64,000 nucleotides of DNA from Achromobacter denitrificans NBRC 15125 (GTDB taxonomy: Bacteria > Pseudomonadota > Gammaproteobacteria > Burkholderiales > Burkholderiaceae_B): contig NZ_BCTQ01000015.1 in assembly GCF_001571365.1 (NCBI RefSeq), positions 62,001-126,000 on the forward strand, in the 5' to 3' direction. Under the pieces are notes generated by a model, which was not told where the DNA came from, did no database searches, and saw nothing but the letters and a program-made list of their open reading frames with translations. Positions 46,401-55,511 of this stretch are shown in pieces. Made by a program: the position numbers and the translations under genes. Numbering within the stretch: the first letter of the stretch is position 1; each line of letters opens with the position of its first letter.

Positions 46401-46506
46401 CGGCGGGCTGATGATCAGCCAGTTCCTGACGCTGTACACCACGCCCATCGTGTACTTGGCGCTGGAGCGGCTTCGCCTCAAGCGCAGGGCCGCCGCGCTC
46501 GGATGA
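43438..46506 (+). CDS. mdtC: RND multidrug efflux pump subunit MdtC
   Basis: A 1022-residue RND protein paralogous to MdtB, starting [19 protein letters not shown]. It has [15 protein letters not shown] (Asp pair) and a matching C-terminal half ending before an Arg/Lys-rich tail. The start is GTG at 43438, overlapping the mdtB stop as GTGA. Two distinct RND subunits in one operon define the MdtBC type, in which the subunits have unequal roles in the trimer. Confidence 0.95.
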   Translation: MIRALLHRPIACIFLAVALTLLGAVAWRLLPVAPLPQVDFPTIEVRAELPGASPESMASTVAAPLERALGSIAGVSAMSSSSNQGATRVQLQFELDRDVNEAARDVQAALNAARAELPAGMPGNPSYRKVNPSQAPIMALALSSPTRPAGQLYDLGSTVLAQKLSQISGVGEVTMGGSSLPAVRVQVNPNALAHYGVALDEVRQAIADAAPMGPQGQLDSAGQRWEVGTPEQPRSAREYDSLIVRHRDGAVIRLSQVAKVSDSVENRYSSGFHNRNPAVVLTISRQPGSNIIETIRAINQALPGLRALMPADVDLTVALDRSPGIDATLREAHITLGLATALVILVVWAFLGNGRAAAIPSVAIPVCLIATFAVMYLWGFSLNNLSLMALIVAAGLVVDDAIVVLENISRHLERGLSPRAAALRGVREVGFTLVAMTVALSVVFVSILFMGGLVERLFREFSITLVAATVISLVVSVAIIPSLCARWLKPAAPPDPAARPSRLRAAHVRIHDWYGRSLSRVLGHARLTLLLLAGVVGLNVYLYVQAPKGFLPVQDTGQLVGFVRGDDGFSFQVMQPKIDVYRQLVLKHPAVQDVIGYNGGSLGISNSLFLIRLKPASERKESSTEVINWLRSNAPPVPGGMFFLNVDQDLRMPGGFGNSGDHELAIMASDVPALRQWSRRISRAMQEIPELRDVDAEGDGATQQVVIDIDRSAAQRLGVDMGTISSVLSNSFSQRQVATLYDAMNQYRVVLELDPRYTEDAEVLEQVQVVAEDGRRVPLTAFATYEYGLVNDRVYHDGLFAAVGVGFSLAEGVSLEQGLAAIDAAMARLMVPSYIQTRLGGDARNFQQSLQDQPWLILAVLVAIYLVLGVLYESPLHPLTILSTLPSAGVGALLALRLAGLEFTLIALLGLFLLVGIVMKNAILMIDFALGLERREGLTPEQAIHRAAMLRLRPIMMTNLAGLLGALPLVLGMGEGSELRRPLGIAIVGGLMISQFLTLYTTPIVYLALERLRLKRRAAALG

Positions 46507-46508
46507 CG

Positions 46509-46528
46509 GCCCCGGCGCGTATCGGGGC
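46509..46528. terminator. GC-rich hairpin between convergent mdtC and lysR
   Basis: GCCCCG (46509-46514) pairs with CGGGGC (46523-46528) over an 8-base loop. It sits in the 24-bp gap between convergent genes. There is no T-run, so it may only weakly end or protect transcripts. Confidence 0.4.
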
Positions 46529-46530
46529 TC

Positions 46531-47445
46531 TCACGCATCCCCCTCCGGCGCCTTCGGCGCCTGCGTCAACCGGGCCGCCATGAATTCCAGGAATTCCCTG
46601 GCCAGCGGCGGCAGCGTGCGGCCCTGCAGCGTCACGACCTGGATGCTCCGCTGCCGCATCTCCGGATTGCTGAACGGCACCGCCACCAGCTTGGCGTCGT
46701 CCTGCCCCATCACGGTCAGGTAGCCCGACAGCGCCACGATGTCGCTGCCCGGCAGCATGGGCAGGAAGGCGGCGGAATGGTTGGACACGTAGGCGGGCTC
46801 GATGTGCAGGCCCGCGTTGGCGCAGGCCGCGTCGAACAGCTGCCGGACGGTGGTGCCGCGGTCGCCCACCGACAGCGGCACCCTGGCCAGCTCGCGCATG
46901 CCGATGCTGCGGCGGCCGGCCAGCGGGTGGTCGCGGCACATCACCGCGTAGACCGGCGCGCGAACCAGCAATTCGGTCTTCAGCCGTTCGTCCTGCACCG
47001 TGGTGTAGCGCAGCGCCAGCTGCGACATCCCTTCCAGCACCTGGCGGCTGACCTCTTCGGGCCGCTCCACGTGCAGGTGGAAGCGCGCCTGCGGCCGGAT
47101 CCGCTTGAACTCCGCCATGCTCATGGGCAGGAAGCGGTGAGCGAAGCCTTCGGTGCAGGCCAGCCGTATCGTCACGTCGCCCAGGCGGCCGCGCTGGCGG
47201 ATCCCGGCGGTGACGCGCTCCGCCTCCAGCGCGGCGGCATTGGCGTAGGCGGCCAGCTGCAGGCCGGCCTCGCTCAGCGCCATGCCGCGCGCCTGGCGCT
47301 CGAACAGCGTGACGCCCAGCTCGTCCTCCAGCTTGGCGATCTGGCGGCTGACGGCCGAGGCCGCCACGTGCTGCGCGGCCGCCGCGCCGGCGATGGAGCC
47401 GCAGCGCGCGACCTCCAGGAAATACCTCAAGCCCAGCGAAATCAT
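46531..47445 (-). CDS. LysR-family transcriptional regulator
   Basis: A 304-residue LTTR. The N-terminal winged helix-turn-helix reads FLEVARCGSIAGAAAAQHVA and SAVSRQIAKLEDELGVTLFER. The C-terminal domain is a periplasmic-binding-protein-like effector domain. GGGAGG precedes the ATG. It is divergent from the M20 peptidase/Bug unit, and an inverted repeat fitting an LTTR box lies between them. It most likely controls that unit in response to a peptide or amino-acid-like compound (inference). Confidence 0.9.
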   Translation of the reverse strand: MISLGLRYFLEVARCGSIAGAAAAQHVAASAVSRQIAKLEDELGVTLFERQARGMALSEAGLQLAAYANAAALEAERVTAGIRQRGRLGDVTIRLACTEGFAHRFLPMSMAEFKRIRPQARFHLHVERPEEVSRQVLEGMSQLALRYTTVQDERLKTELLVRAPVYAVMCRDHPLAGRRSIGMRELARVPLSVGDRGTTVRQLFDAACANAGLHIEPAYVSNHSAAFLPMLPGSDIVALSGYLTVMGQDDAKLVAVPFSNPEMRQRSIQVVTLQGRTLPPLAREFLEFMAARLTQAPKAPEGDA

Positions 47446-47485
47446 GGCCCGCCTCCCTTACCCATGCTTTTATAGCAACGCTTAG

Positions 47486-47509
47486 GTGCCAATTATCTAA
47501 TTGTGGCAC
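47486..47509. promoter_or_regulatory. LTTR-box-like inverted repeat
   Basis: GTGCCA (47486-47491) and TGGCAC (47504-47509) form outer arms; AATTA and TAATT form an inner palindrome. The site lies in the gap between the divergent lysR and M20 peptidase genes, a classic LysR binding location. Confidence 0.45.
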
Positions 47510-47558
47510 GCGATGAAGCGTAATAACTTTGTGCCTCCCCAGCCCTTGCAGCCTGACC

Positions 47559-48965
47559 GTGACCCGCGAACAAGCCATCCTCCTCTCCACCGACTCCTAC
47601 GACAGCGGCGCCTTGCAGGCGGCGCTGGCGCGCCGCGTGGCCTATGCGACCGAGAGCGAGGTGCCGGAACAGGCGCCCGCCCAGCATGCCTACCTGAACG
47701 AAGACCTGGTTCCCAGGCTGGAGGAACTGGGCTTCGCCTGCCGGGTCCATCCCAATCCGGCCGGCGTCGACCTGCCCATCCTCGTGGCGCGCCGCGACGA
47801 AGGTCCCGCCCTGCCGACGGTGCTGATGTATGGCCACGGCGACGTGGTGCGCGGCAACGCCGCCAAATGGGAAGCCGGACGCGATCCGTGGCGCCTGCAG
47901 GTCGAGGGCGACCGCTGGTACGGGCGCGGCACCGCCGACAACAAGGGCCAGCACACGATCAACCTGGAAGCCCTGCGGCAAGTGATCGCCGCGCGCGGCG
48001 GCAAGCTGGGCTTCAATGCCGTCTGGCTCATCGAAACCGGCGAGGAAGCCGGTTCGCCCGGGCTGGCGGCGTTCTGCGAAGCGCAGCGCGACGCGCTGGC
48101 GGCGGACGTCTTCATCGCCAGCGACGGCCCCCGCCTGAGCGCGCAGCGCCCCACGCTGTTCATGGGCTCGCGCGGCGCGGTCAACTTCGAACTCACGCTG
48201 CGCGCGCGCGAACGCGGCTATCACTCCGGCAACTGGGGCGGCCTGCTCGCCAATCCGGCCATCGTGCTGGCGCACGCCATCGCCACGCTGGTCGACGCGC
48301 GCGGCCGCATCGCCGTGCCGGGCCTGCGCCCGCCCCCCATTCCCGAGGCGGTGGCCGCCGCGCTGGCCGAGCTGGACGTGGGCGGCGGCGAAGACGATCC
48401 GCGGATCGACGCGCACTGGGGCGAGCCCGGCCTCACCGCCGCCGAAAAGGTGTTCGGCTGGAACAGCCTGGACGTGCTGACCTTCGGCGCCGGCGACCCG
48501 GCCAAGCCGGTCAATGCCATCCCGCCGCAGGCCAGCGCCTGGTGCCAGCTGCGTTTCGTGGTGGGCACGGACTGGCGGGCGCTGCAAGCGCACGTGCAGG
48601 AACACCTGCGGGCCGCGGGTTTCGAGGACATCCAGGTGCGGGTGGGCATGCAGGCCGGCGCCACCCGCCTGTCGCCGGACAACCCCTGGGTGCGCTGGGC
48701 CGCCGCCTCGCTCGAACGCACGACCGGCAAGCGGCCCGCGCTCCTGCCCAACCTGGGCGGCTCGCTGCCCAACGATATCTTCGCGGACCTGCTGGGCCTG
48801 CCCACCCTGTGGGTGCCGCACTCCTATCCCGCCTGCGCCCAGCACGCGCCGAACGAGCACCTGCTGGGCAGCGTGGCGCGCGAGGGCCTGGCGATCATGG
48901 CCGGGCTGTACTGGGACCTGGGCGACCAGGGCCAGGCCGGCGCGCCAACTTCCACTCCCACCTGA
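47559..48965 (+). CDS. M20-family metallopeptidase
   Basis: About 468 residues with the M20 di-zinc layout: MYGHGDVV (His, with the following catalytic Asp), WYGRGTADNKGQH (bridging Asp), IETGEEAGSPG (catalytic Glu and ligand Glu), SDGP (Asp) and a late H in YPACAQHAPNEH. The dimerisation lid domain occupies roughly residues 190-330. It would hydrolyse a dipeptide or N-acyl amino acid. I take GTG 47559 (MTREQAIL), which matches how family members begin; a TTG at 47529 is in frame upstream. The Bug protein gene follows 14 bp later. Confidence 0.88.
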   Translation: MTREQAILLSTDSYDSGALQAALARRVAYATESEVPEQAPAQHAYLNEDLVPRLEELGFACRVHPNPAGVDLPILVARRDEGPALPTVLMYGHGDVVRGNAAKWEAGRDPWRLQVEGDRWYGRGTADNKGQHTINLEALRQVIAARGGKLGFNAVWLIETGEEAGSPGLAAFCEAQRDALAADVFIASDGPRLSAQRPTLFMGSRGAVNFELTLRARERGYHSGNWGGLLANPAIVLAHAIATLVDARGRIAVPGLRPPPIPEAVAAALAELDVGGGEDDPRIDAHWGEPGLTAAEKVFGWNSLDVLTFGAGDPAKPVNAIPPQASAWCQLRFVVGTDWRALQAHVQEHLRAAGFEDIQVRVGMQAGATRLSPDNPWVRWAAASLERTTGKRPALLPNLGGSLPNDIFADLLGLPTLWVPHSYPACAQHAPNEHLLGSVAREGLAIMAGLYWDLGDQGQAGAPTSTPT

Positions 48966-48979
48966 CCGGACCTTCCGTC

Positions 48980-49960
48980 ATGACCGTCAAATTCCGTGCC
49001 GCCGCGGCGGCGCTAACCCTCGCGCTGGCCGCCTCCGCCGGCGCCGCGCAGGCCGCCTACCCCGAGCAGGCGATCAAGATCGTCGTGCCCTTCACGCCGG
49101 GCGGCGCCACCGACGCGGTGGCCCGCCTGCTGGCCAACCGGCTGTCGGGCAAGCTGGGCCAGGCCGTCATCGTGGAAAACCGGCCCGGCGCCTCCACCGT
49201 GATCGGCGCGGAAGCCGCGGCGCGCGCCCAACCCGACGGCTATACCCTGATGCTGTCGGGCAGCACCACCTACACCGTGCTGCCGGCGCTCAAGCCCGGC
49301 CTGCCCTACGACCCCCGGCGCAGCTACGAACATATCGCCATCGTCGCCATGGCGCCGGTGGTGCTGCTGGGCAAGAACGCGCTGCCGGCGACGACCGCGC
49401 AGGAAGCCGCCGCGCTGGCGCGCCAGCGCAGCGCCAAGGGCGAACTGATGTACGGCACGTTCGGCGCCGGCTCCGCGCCGCACCTGGCCGGCGAGATGTT
49501 CGCCGAAGCCGCGGGCGCCAAGATGGTGCCCGTGCCCTACAAGGGCAGCGCGCAGCTGGTCACGGCCATGATAGGCGGCGAGGTCGACCTGGGCGTGGAT
49601 ACGGTCTCGTCGGCCGCGCCGCAGGTCCGCGCCGGCAAGGTGCGCGCGCTGGCCGTCACGGGCGAGCGCCGCATGCCGCAATTGCCCGACGTGCCCACCT
49701 TCGCCGAAGCCGGCATGCCGGGGGTCTCGTTCGTGGGCTGGTACGGTCTGGTCGCGCCAGCGCGCACGCCCGCCCCGGTGCTGGAGACGCTGGGCCGCGC
49801 CGTATCGGACATCATGGAGGATCCGCAAGTGCGCAAGGCCGTCGCCGACCTGGCGCTGGATCCCGTCTACCTGCCGGGGCCTGCCTTCCAGGCGCAGATC
49901 GACCAGGAGCTGCGCACGTTCACCGATGTGGCCGGCCGCGCCGGCATCAAGCTGGACTGA
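48980..49960 (+). CDS. Bug-family tripartite tricarboxylate transporter substrate-binding protein
   Basis: A 326-residue periplasmic protein. A Sec signal ends near AGAAQA (residue ~22). Then come the Bug hallmarks Y-P-E-Q-A-I-K-I-V-V-P-F-T-P-G-G with the ligand-contact loop GGATDAVAR, ENRPGAST, and PDGYTLML. No TctA/TctB membrane genes are nearby, which is usual for the expanded Bug family in Alcaligenaceae. It lies with the M20 peptidase, so the ligand may be the peptidase product or substrate. It may also serve in sensing. Confidence 0.93.
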   Translation: MTVKFRAAAAALTLALAASAGAAQAAYPEQAIKIVVPFTPGGATDAVARLLANRLSGKLGQAVIVENRPGASTVIGAEAAARAQPDGYTLMLSGSTTYTVLPALKPGLPYDPRRSYEHIAIVAMAPVVLLGKNALPATTAQEAAALARQRSAKGELMYGTFGAGSAPHLAGEMFAEAAGAKMVPVPYKGSAQLVTAMIGGEVDLGVDTVSSAAPQVRAGKVRALAVTGERRMPQLPDVPTFAEAGMPGVSFVGWYGLVAPARTPAPVLETLGRAVSDIMEDPQVRKAVADLALDPVYLPGPAFQAQIDQELRTFTDVAGRAGIKLD

Positions 49961-50097
49961 CGCCCGTAGCCCTGGTCCACCACGACCAGGCCGGGGCCGG
50001 ACCCGAGCGACCAGCCGTCGCTCCGGTCCGAGGGCCGGCTCATTCATGAAGAAGAGCGCGTAGCCGAACTGCAGCCCGCCCTAGATGCGCGGGCGCC
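49961..50097. other. gap between convergent genes
   Basis: The 137 bp between the Bug gene and katE contain small GC-rich hairpins (for example CCTGGTC/GACCAGG near 49971-49993) and no ORF or clear T-run terminator that I can support. Confidence 0.4.
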
Positions 50098-52488
50098 TTA
50101 CACCCCGGGCGGGCTGGTTTCCCGTTCCGGATGGCGGTGCCGGGCCAGGGCTTCCAGGAACAGGGGCGCGGCGTCGCCCGGCATCCCGTCCACCAGCAGC
50201 AAGCCGCCGTCGGCCTCGTCCGGCTGGATACCGGCCGCCGCGAACAACTGCTTGCCTTCGTCCATGCCCATCAGCGTCTTGCCGTGGCGGAAAGCGTCGC
50301 GCAGAAATTCCAGCGCGCGCCCGTCGGCCCGCAAGCGCTCCGCGGCCGCTGCGCCTCCCGGCACCACCGCGCCGTCGAACACGGCGGAGGGCTGGTTGTC
50401 CAGCGAGGCGTCGGCATCGAGCGCCGGCCCGCCGTCCGGCGCCACCGGGCCGATACGCTGCCCCACCAGCCGCACGACCACGCCGACGGCGATCAGGGCG
50501 TCGGCCACGGCGGACACGGCCTTGCCGTCCACGCCCTCCGCCACCAGGATGGCGACCTTGCGCGTGGCAACGCTGCCGTCGCCCGGCCTGGCGGTCAGCG
50601 ACAGCGAGGGCGACACCTCGACTTCCGGCTTGGGCACATCCTCGATCGCGCGGGGCAAGGGATCCGGAAGCGCCATCCCCAACCCGTCGGCAACGGCCTG
50701 CGCCAACTCGTCGGACACATTGCGCAGGGACGCGACCATGCGCCGGCGCACGGCGGGAACCGTCACCTTGCTCAGCTCGAACGCGAACGCGCTGGCAATG
50801 TGGCGGCGCTCCCAGTCCGACTGGCTGGCGTAGAACAGCGTGGCCTGGTTGTAGTGCTCGGCGAATTTCTCCGGATGCCCGCGCAGTTCGTCGCCGGCCG
50901 CCGGCTCGGGAAAGGACACGAAGCCGTCCATCCCGGCCTGGAACGGACAGCCGCCGGCCAGCGAATTGGGCTCGTACGCCACCCGGCCGCGGTGGATGGC
51001 CTGGCGGTGCATGCCGTCGCGCTGGTTGTTCTGCACGGGAGCCAGCGGCGCGTTGATCGGGATTTCATGGAAATTGGGCCCCCCCAGCCGCGATATTTGC
51101 GTATCCACGTAGGAATGGATGCGCCCGGCCAGCAGCGGATCGTTGGTGAAATCCAGCCCGGGCACCACGTGGGCCGCGCAGAAGGCGACCTGCTCGGTCT
51201 CGGCGAAGAAGTTGTCGGGGTTGCGGTCCAGCACCATCCGCCCCACCGGCACCACGGGCACCAGTTCCTCAGGCACGATCTTGGTGGCGTCCAGCACGTC
51301 GAAGCTGAACCCCTCGGCCTCCTCCTCGGTGAAGATCTGCACGCCCAGCTCCCACTGCGGGCCGTTGCCCGCGTCGATGGCTTCCCACAGATCGCGCCGA
51401 TGGAAATCGGGATCGGCCCCCGACACCTTGACCGCCTCGTCCCAGACCTGGGAATGCGTGCCCAGCACCGGATTCCAATGGAACTTCACCAGCCGCGACT
51501 CGCCCCGGGCGTTGACGAAACGGAAGGTGTGCACGCCGAAGCCTTGCATCATCCGGTAGCTGCGCGGAATGGCGCGGTCCGACATGAGCCACATCAGCAT
51601 ATGGGTGGATTCCGGCATCAGCGACACGAAGTCCCAGAACGTATCGTGCGCGGACGCAGCCTGCGGCATCCCATGATGCGGCTCGGGCTTGACCGCGTGC
51701 ACCAGGTCCGGGAATTTCATCGCGTCCTGGATGAAAAACACCGGCATATTGTTGCCCACCAGGTCCCAGTTGCCTTCGTCGGTATAGAACTTCACGGCGA
51801 AGCCGCGGACGTCGCGGGCCGTGTCTTTAGAGCCGCGCTCTCCCGCCACCGTGGAGAAGCGCACGAAGACCGGCGTGCGCTTGCCTTTCTCGGCGAACGG
51901 CGCCGCGGCGGTCAGGTCGGTCAGCGCCCGATGGCATTCGAAATAGCCATGCGCGGCGGAACCGCGCGCATGCACGATGCGCTCCGGGATGCGCTCGTGG
52001 TCGAAATGGGTGATCTTCTCGCGTAGGATGAAGTCCTTGAGCAGCGCCGGCCCGCGCAGGCCCGCCTTGAGCGAGTGCTGGTTGTCGCTGACGCGCACGC
52101 CCTGGTTGGTGGTCAAGGGCTGGCCGCCGGCATCCGCGCGCACGCGTTCGAGCCGGCCGCCCGCGGCGTTCACGCCGGGCGCCGCCGGCCCGTTCGTCTT
52201 GTCGGAAGCCGCGCTTTCGGACAGGGAGCTCGCGCCCGCCGATGGGTGCGGCGCCGGCACGGCCTCGCCGGCGTAGGGGCAGCGCGCCGCCTCTTCGCCG
52301 TACTCGGCCGCCTTGCCGGCATTGTGGGGGATGGCGCCCGCCATCGCGTCCACGGCCGCGGCGCGCTTCGCGGCCGGCTGGCGCGGCGTGCCCGCGGGGC
52401 CCGAGGCCGGGCCGCTGTCGGTGTTCAGGTAGGCGGTTTGCAATGCGGGCCCCTGGCCCGCCTTTCCCGCTGGTTTCTTGCTGGCCAT
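50098..52488 (-). CDS. katE: large-subunit (clade II) catalase HPII
   Basis: A 796-residue catalase. The disordered Ala/Gly/Pro-rich N-terminal ~110 residues precede the catalase core. The catalytic His is in [12 protein letters not shown] near residue 170, and [15 protein letters not shown] and the haem-ligand Tyr in [14 protein letters not shown] follow. The C-terminal ~150 residues form the DJ-1/PfpI-like domain typical of HPII ([32 protein letters not shown]). It removes H2O2. It is separated by 9 bp from a ferritin-like gene, so the pair likely forms a stress operon. The length slightly exceeds the E. coli enzyme. Confidence 0.95.
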   Translation of the reverse strand: MASKKPAGKAGQGPALQTAYLNTDSGPASGPAGTPRQPAAKRAAAVDAMAGAIPHNAGKAAEYGEEAARCPYAGEAVPAPHPSAGASSLSESAASDKTNGPAAPGVNAAGGRLERVRADAGGQPLTTNQGVRVSDNQHSLKAGLRGPALLKDFILREKITHFDHERIPERIVHARGSAAHGYFECHRALTDLTAAAPFAEKGKRTPVFVRFSTVAGERGSKDTARDVRGFAVKFYTDEGNWDLVGNNMPVFFIQDAMKFPDLVHAVKPEPHHGMPQAASAHDTFWDFVSLMPESTHMLMWLMSDRAIPRSYRMMQGFGVHTFRFVNARGESRLVKFHWNPVLGTHSQVWDEAVKVSGADPDFHRRDLWEAIDAGNGPQWELGVQIFTEEEAEGFSFDVLDATKIVPEELVPVVPVGRMVLDRNPDNFFAETEQVAFCAAHVVPGLDFTNDPLLAGRIHSYVDTQISRLGGPNFHEIPINAPLAPVQNNQRDGMHRQAIHRGRVAYEPNSLAGGCPFQAGMDGFVSFPEPAAGDELRGHPEKFAEHYNQATLFYASQSDWERRHIASAFAFELSKVTVPAVRRRMVASLRNVSDELAQAVADGLGMALPDPLPRAIEDVPKPEVEVSPSLSLTARPGDGSVATRKVAILVAEGVDGKAVSAVADALIAVGVVVRLVGQRIGPVAPDGGPALDADASLDNQPSAVFDGAVVPGGAAAAERLRADGRALEFLRDAFRHGKTLMGMDEGKQLFAAAGIQPDEADGGLLLVDGMPGDAAPLFLEALARHRHPERETSPPGV

Positions 52489-52497
52489 GGCCGTCTC

Positions 52498-53112
52498 CTA
52501 GTGGCTGAGCATCTTGCCGCGCGCCTGTTCGGCCCGCGACGCGCCGATCGCCGATTCCACCTGCTTGACCTCCTCGGGCGGCGGCAGCACGGCGGGGTAT
52601 CCCAAGGCGTCGATCCAGAACTCGCGCGACCACCCCTTGGTGTGGTACAGGTGGTGCTCCTCATCGGTGACGACGGCGTCATAGGCCTGCTTGAGCACCT
52701 TGCCCTCGGTGCCGCCATGCTGGTCGGCGACCACGCCGATCAGCGTCCAGTTCGCGTGATCCTTGGTTTCGGCCAGCACCACGCATTCGGTCGCGACCAG
52801 CTGCGCCGCGTTGGCGTCGCCCGCGTTGATCGCCATCTTCATGGCCTTGACCAGCGCCTCGCCGATATAGCGCACCACCTCCCGGCCGGGCGGCTGGCGT
52901 TCGGGATCCAGCCCCAACTGCTCGAACACGGTCAGCAGCACGCGGCGATGCGTGCGGGTTTCTTCGAGATAGCCCCGCCACTCCTTTTTCAAATCCTCAT
53001 TGACCGCGCAGGCCAGGGCGGTCTCGTAAATGCTCAATCCCCCGATCTCGGTCTCCAGGGCCTGATACAGCAATTCCTCTATCTGCGAGGCGTTTCCGGC
53101 GTTGCGTTTCAT
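52498..53112 (-). CDS. ferritin-like domain protein
   Basis: A 204-residue four-helix-bundle protein. Likely metal ligands are the Glu in QALETEIGGLSIYE, E-E-T-R-T-H near residue 54, ECVVLAETKDH, and D-E-E-H-H near 155. This is a di-iron ferritin-like arrangement. A strong AGGAG ribosome site precedes the ATG. The gene lies directly upstream of katE. It could sequester iron or detoxify peroxide alongside the catalase; no specific family name is certain. Confidence 0.8.
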   Translation of the reverse strand: MKRNAGNASQIEELLYQALETEIGGLSIYETALACAVNEDLKKEWRGYLEETRTHRRVLLTVFEQLGLDPERQPPGREVVRYIGEALVKAMKMAINAGDANAAQLVATECVVLAETKDHANWTLIGVVADQHGGTEGKVLKQAYDAVVTDEEHHLYHTKGWSREFWIDALGYPAVLPPPEEVKQVESAIGASRAEQARGKMLSH

Positions 53113-53284
53113 TGGGCGCTCCTCTGTGCGGGTGGTATCGCGATGCCGCCGCCGCGAATCGACGGCCTTGCCGCGTGGAACGCCCTCCCAGCAACCCCCA
53201 TGCCCGGCATCCCGGTCGCGGCTGCCCCAGGGGGACGCGCCGCGCCGCCTTTGGTCCGGCCGCAAGAAATACAAAGTCCTTGTC

Positions 53285-55015
53285 ATGACAACAGTGGCCC
53301 CATTTAGCTTAGAATTGGAACCATTCTCAATAAAAAAACCAGACCGCCTGGCTCGCGGCGGCATCACAAGAAAGAGGCTCGTCCTGAAATCCGGTTTCCG
53401 CCTATCCATGGCCTGGCTCCACACGTGGGTCGGCCTGTGGTTCTCCTGGCTGCTGTTCGCCGTCTTCCTGACCGGCTCGCTCGCCGTGTTCTCCGAACCC
53501 ATCTCGCACTGGATGAACCCCGAGCACCAGGCGGCCGAAGCATTGGCGGCGCAGCAGGAAAGCGCCCCGATCGACCGGGCGCGGCGCCTGGACCTGGCCG
53601 TGGACTTCATGGCGCGCAACCATGCCGGCGCCGGCATGTGGGAAATCTGGCCGGCCGACCGCTACCACGACAACGGGCTGACGGCCTATTGGTTCGACAA
53701 GAACGGCCAGTACGCCGATGCCGAGCTCGATCCCGTCACCGGCGCCGAACTCGACGAGCACCACGAAGCCGAGGGCCGCGCCACCCGGGGCGGCTCGCAT
53801 TTCGTGGACTTCCATTACACGCTGCACGATGCCGGGCTGGGCCTGTGGATCGTGGCCTTCGCCACCATGGCGATGCTGGTCGCCCTGGTTTCCGGCGTGG
53901 TCACGCACAAGCGCATCTTCAAGGACTTCTTCACCTTCCGCGCCAAAAAGGGGCAACGCTCGTGGCTGGACGCGCACAACGCGGTCGCGGTGCTGACCCT
54001 GCCCTTCCAGTTCATGATCGCCTACACCGGCATCGTGATCTCCAGCGTGTCGCTCATGCCCGCCCCCGTCGTCGCGACCTACGGCGCCGGCATGGAAGCC
54101 GTGCGCCAGCACCTGGCCGAGCTGGAAGGCGAGGACCGGCTCGCTCGCAGCGGCGTGGCGCAGGCCGTGCCGGCGCTCGAACCCATCGTGGCGCGCGCCG
54201 AAGCCCTGATCGGGCAGACCGCCCGGGCCATCGTCATCCGCAATCCGGAAGACGGCGCCATGCGCATCGGCGTGTACGGCTGGAACGAAGACGCCGACAC
54301 CTTCCGCAACATCAGCGCCACCACCGGCATGGCGGAGTTTTCCGCCGATGGCGAGTTGCTGCGCGTGCGCGCCCCGGGCGACGTGCTGGGCGGCGCGCCC
54401 TCGCTCACCCGCCAGGTGATGGGCGACCTGCACATGGCAAAGTTCGGCGGCCTGGCGGTCCAATGGCTGTATTTCCTCTGCGGCCTGGCCGGCGCCGCGA
54501 TGATGGGCACCGGCGCGGTGCTGTTCATGGTCAAGCGCCGCGCCAGGCACGGCGGCGAATTCGGCGACGCCACCGCGCGCGTCTACCGCCTGATCGAAGG
54601 CCTGAACGTGGCCGCGCTGGCCGGCCTGGCCATCGCCTGCATCGGCTATTTCTGGGCCAACCGCCTGCTGCCCGTCGGCCTGGAAAACCGCGCCGCCTGG
54701 GAATTGCGCGGCTTCTTCCTGATCTGGGCGCTGACGCTGGCCCATGCCTGGATCAGCGCGCCCCGCCGCGCCTGGATCGCGCAGTTGACCTTGCTGTCGG
54801 CCCTGTGCCTGCTGCTGCCGCTGCTGTCCTTCGTCACGGTGGGCGACCACCCCTACGCGCAGATCGCGCGCGGCGACTGGGAAAGCGCGGGCGTGGAGCT
54901 GAGCGCCCTCGCTTTCGGCGTACTATCGGGCTGGGCGGCCCTCCACCTGTGGAAGCGGCCCGCATCGGCGCCCTCCCAGCGCAAATCCCGCGCGAACGAA
55001 GAGGCTGCGGCATGA
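53285..55015 (+). CDS. second PepSY-associated TM protein
   Basis: About 576 residues from ATG 53285, and a clear paralogue of the protein at 30865. Shared segments include SMAWLHTWVGLWFSWLLF, SHFVDFHYTLHDAGLG, VSGVVTHKRIFKDFFTFRAK and SWLDAHNAVAVLTLPFQF. It should handle iron or haem chelates at the inner membrane. The start is doubtful. Homology begins at L-K-S-G-F-R, and an AAGAGG site sits 6 bases before an in-frame CTG at 53384. The stretch 53285-53383 contains an AT-rich, promoter- or Fur-like segment. It is coupled to the DUF3325 gene. Confidence 0.82.
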   Translation: MTTVAPFSLELEPFSIKKPDRLARGGITRKRLVLKSGFRLSMAWLHTWVGLWFSWLLFAVFLTGSLAVFSEPISHWMNPEHQAAEALAAQQESAPIDRARRLDLAVDFMARNHAGAGMWEIWPADRYHDNGLTAYWFDKNGQYADAELDPVTGAELDEHHEAEGRATRGGSHFVDFHYTLHDAGLGLWIVAFATMAMLVALVSGVVTHKRIFKDFFTFRAKKGQRSWLDAHNAVAVLTLPFQFMIAYTGIVISSVSLMPAPVVATYGAGMEAVRQHLAELEGEDRLARSGVAQAVPALEPIVARAEALIGQTARAIVIRNPEDGAMRIGVYGWNEDADTFRNISATTGMAEFSADGELLRVRAPGDVLGGAPSLTRQVMGDLHMAKFGGLAVQWLYFLCGLAGAAMMGTGAVLFMVKRRARHGGEFGDATARVYRLIEGLNVAALAGLAIACIGYFWANRLLPVGLENRAAWELRGFFLIWALTLAHAWISAPRRAWIAQLTLLSALCLLLPLLSFVTVGDHPYAQIARGDWESAGVELSALAFGVLSGWAALHLWKRPASAPSQRKSRANEEAAA

Positions 55016-55362
55016 ACACCAACGATCTGTACGCCGTTTCCATGGCCTTGCTGCTGACCTACGCCGGCATGGCCTGCCTCAGCCTGGCCATGCCGCGCCA
55101 CTACGAGCAGGTCTGGGGACGCGACCCATCGGCCGGCCACACCCGCGTGCTGCGCGGCGCCGGGGTGCTGCTGCTGGCGCTGGCGCTGCTGCCCTGCGTC
55201 GGCCTGTGGGGCAACACGGTGGGCGTGGTGGCCTGGCTGGGCTGGCTGTCCGCCGGCGCCCTGCTGTGGGTCGGCATGCTGTCCTGGGCGCCCCGCCCGG
55301 CCGCGCGCACCGCGGCCCTGGCCGTGGCCATCTCGCTGGCCGGGGTCGGCATCGGGTTCTAA
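55012..55362 (+). CDS. DUF3325-like small membrane protein
   Basis: A 116-residue protein with three or four hydrophobic helices (MALLLTYAGMACLSLAM, VLLLALALLPCVGLW, VVAWLGWLSAGALLWVGML, and a final ALAVAISLAGVGIGF). The ATGA overlap with the PepSY gene (55012-55015) shows translational coupling. Proteins of this type usually accompany PepSY proteins and TonB siderophore receptors. Here no receptor is adjacent, so this pair is an incomplete or separate module. Function unknown. Confidence 0.8.
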   Translation: MNTNDLYAVSMALLLTYAGMACLSLAMPRHYEQVWGRDPSAGHTRVLRGAGVLLLALALLPCVGLWGNTVGVVAWLGWLSAGALLWVGMLSWAPRPAARTAALAVAISLAGVGIGF

Positions 55363-55409
55363 GTCCCCGCCGGGCCGCGCGGGGCTCCGAACAAGCCCCG
55401 CCAGCGCGT

Positions 55410-55423
55410 TTGACGCGCATCAA
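55410..55423. promoter_or_regulatory. FNR/ANR-like box upstream of nrdD
   Basis: TTGAC-GCGC-ATCAA matches the FNR consensus at 9 of 10 positions, the best match in the window. Its centre (55416.5) is 71.5 bp before 55488, where a start site would fall downstream of TAGAGT (55476-55481). Oxygen-limited activation of nrdD is expected. Confidence 0.65.
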
Positions 55424-55461
55424 GCAAGGCCGACATCCCGTTCCGCAGGGGCGTCGCGCGC

Positions 55462-55504
55462 ACCATATGTGGTGGTAGAGTTTTCACACCCTACTACATA
55501 TGGT
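55462..55504. promoter_or_regulatory. paired NrdR-like boxes upstream of nrdD
   Basis: ACCATATGTGGT (55462-55473) and ACTACATATGGT (55493-55504) are near reverse complements of each other. Their centres are 31 bp apart, i.e. three helical turns, the known spacing of NrdR boxes. They bracket the likely nrdD promoter, so dNTP-responsive repression by NrdR is expected. Confidence 0.65.
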
Positions 55505-55511
55505 GTCAGTC

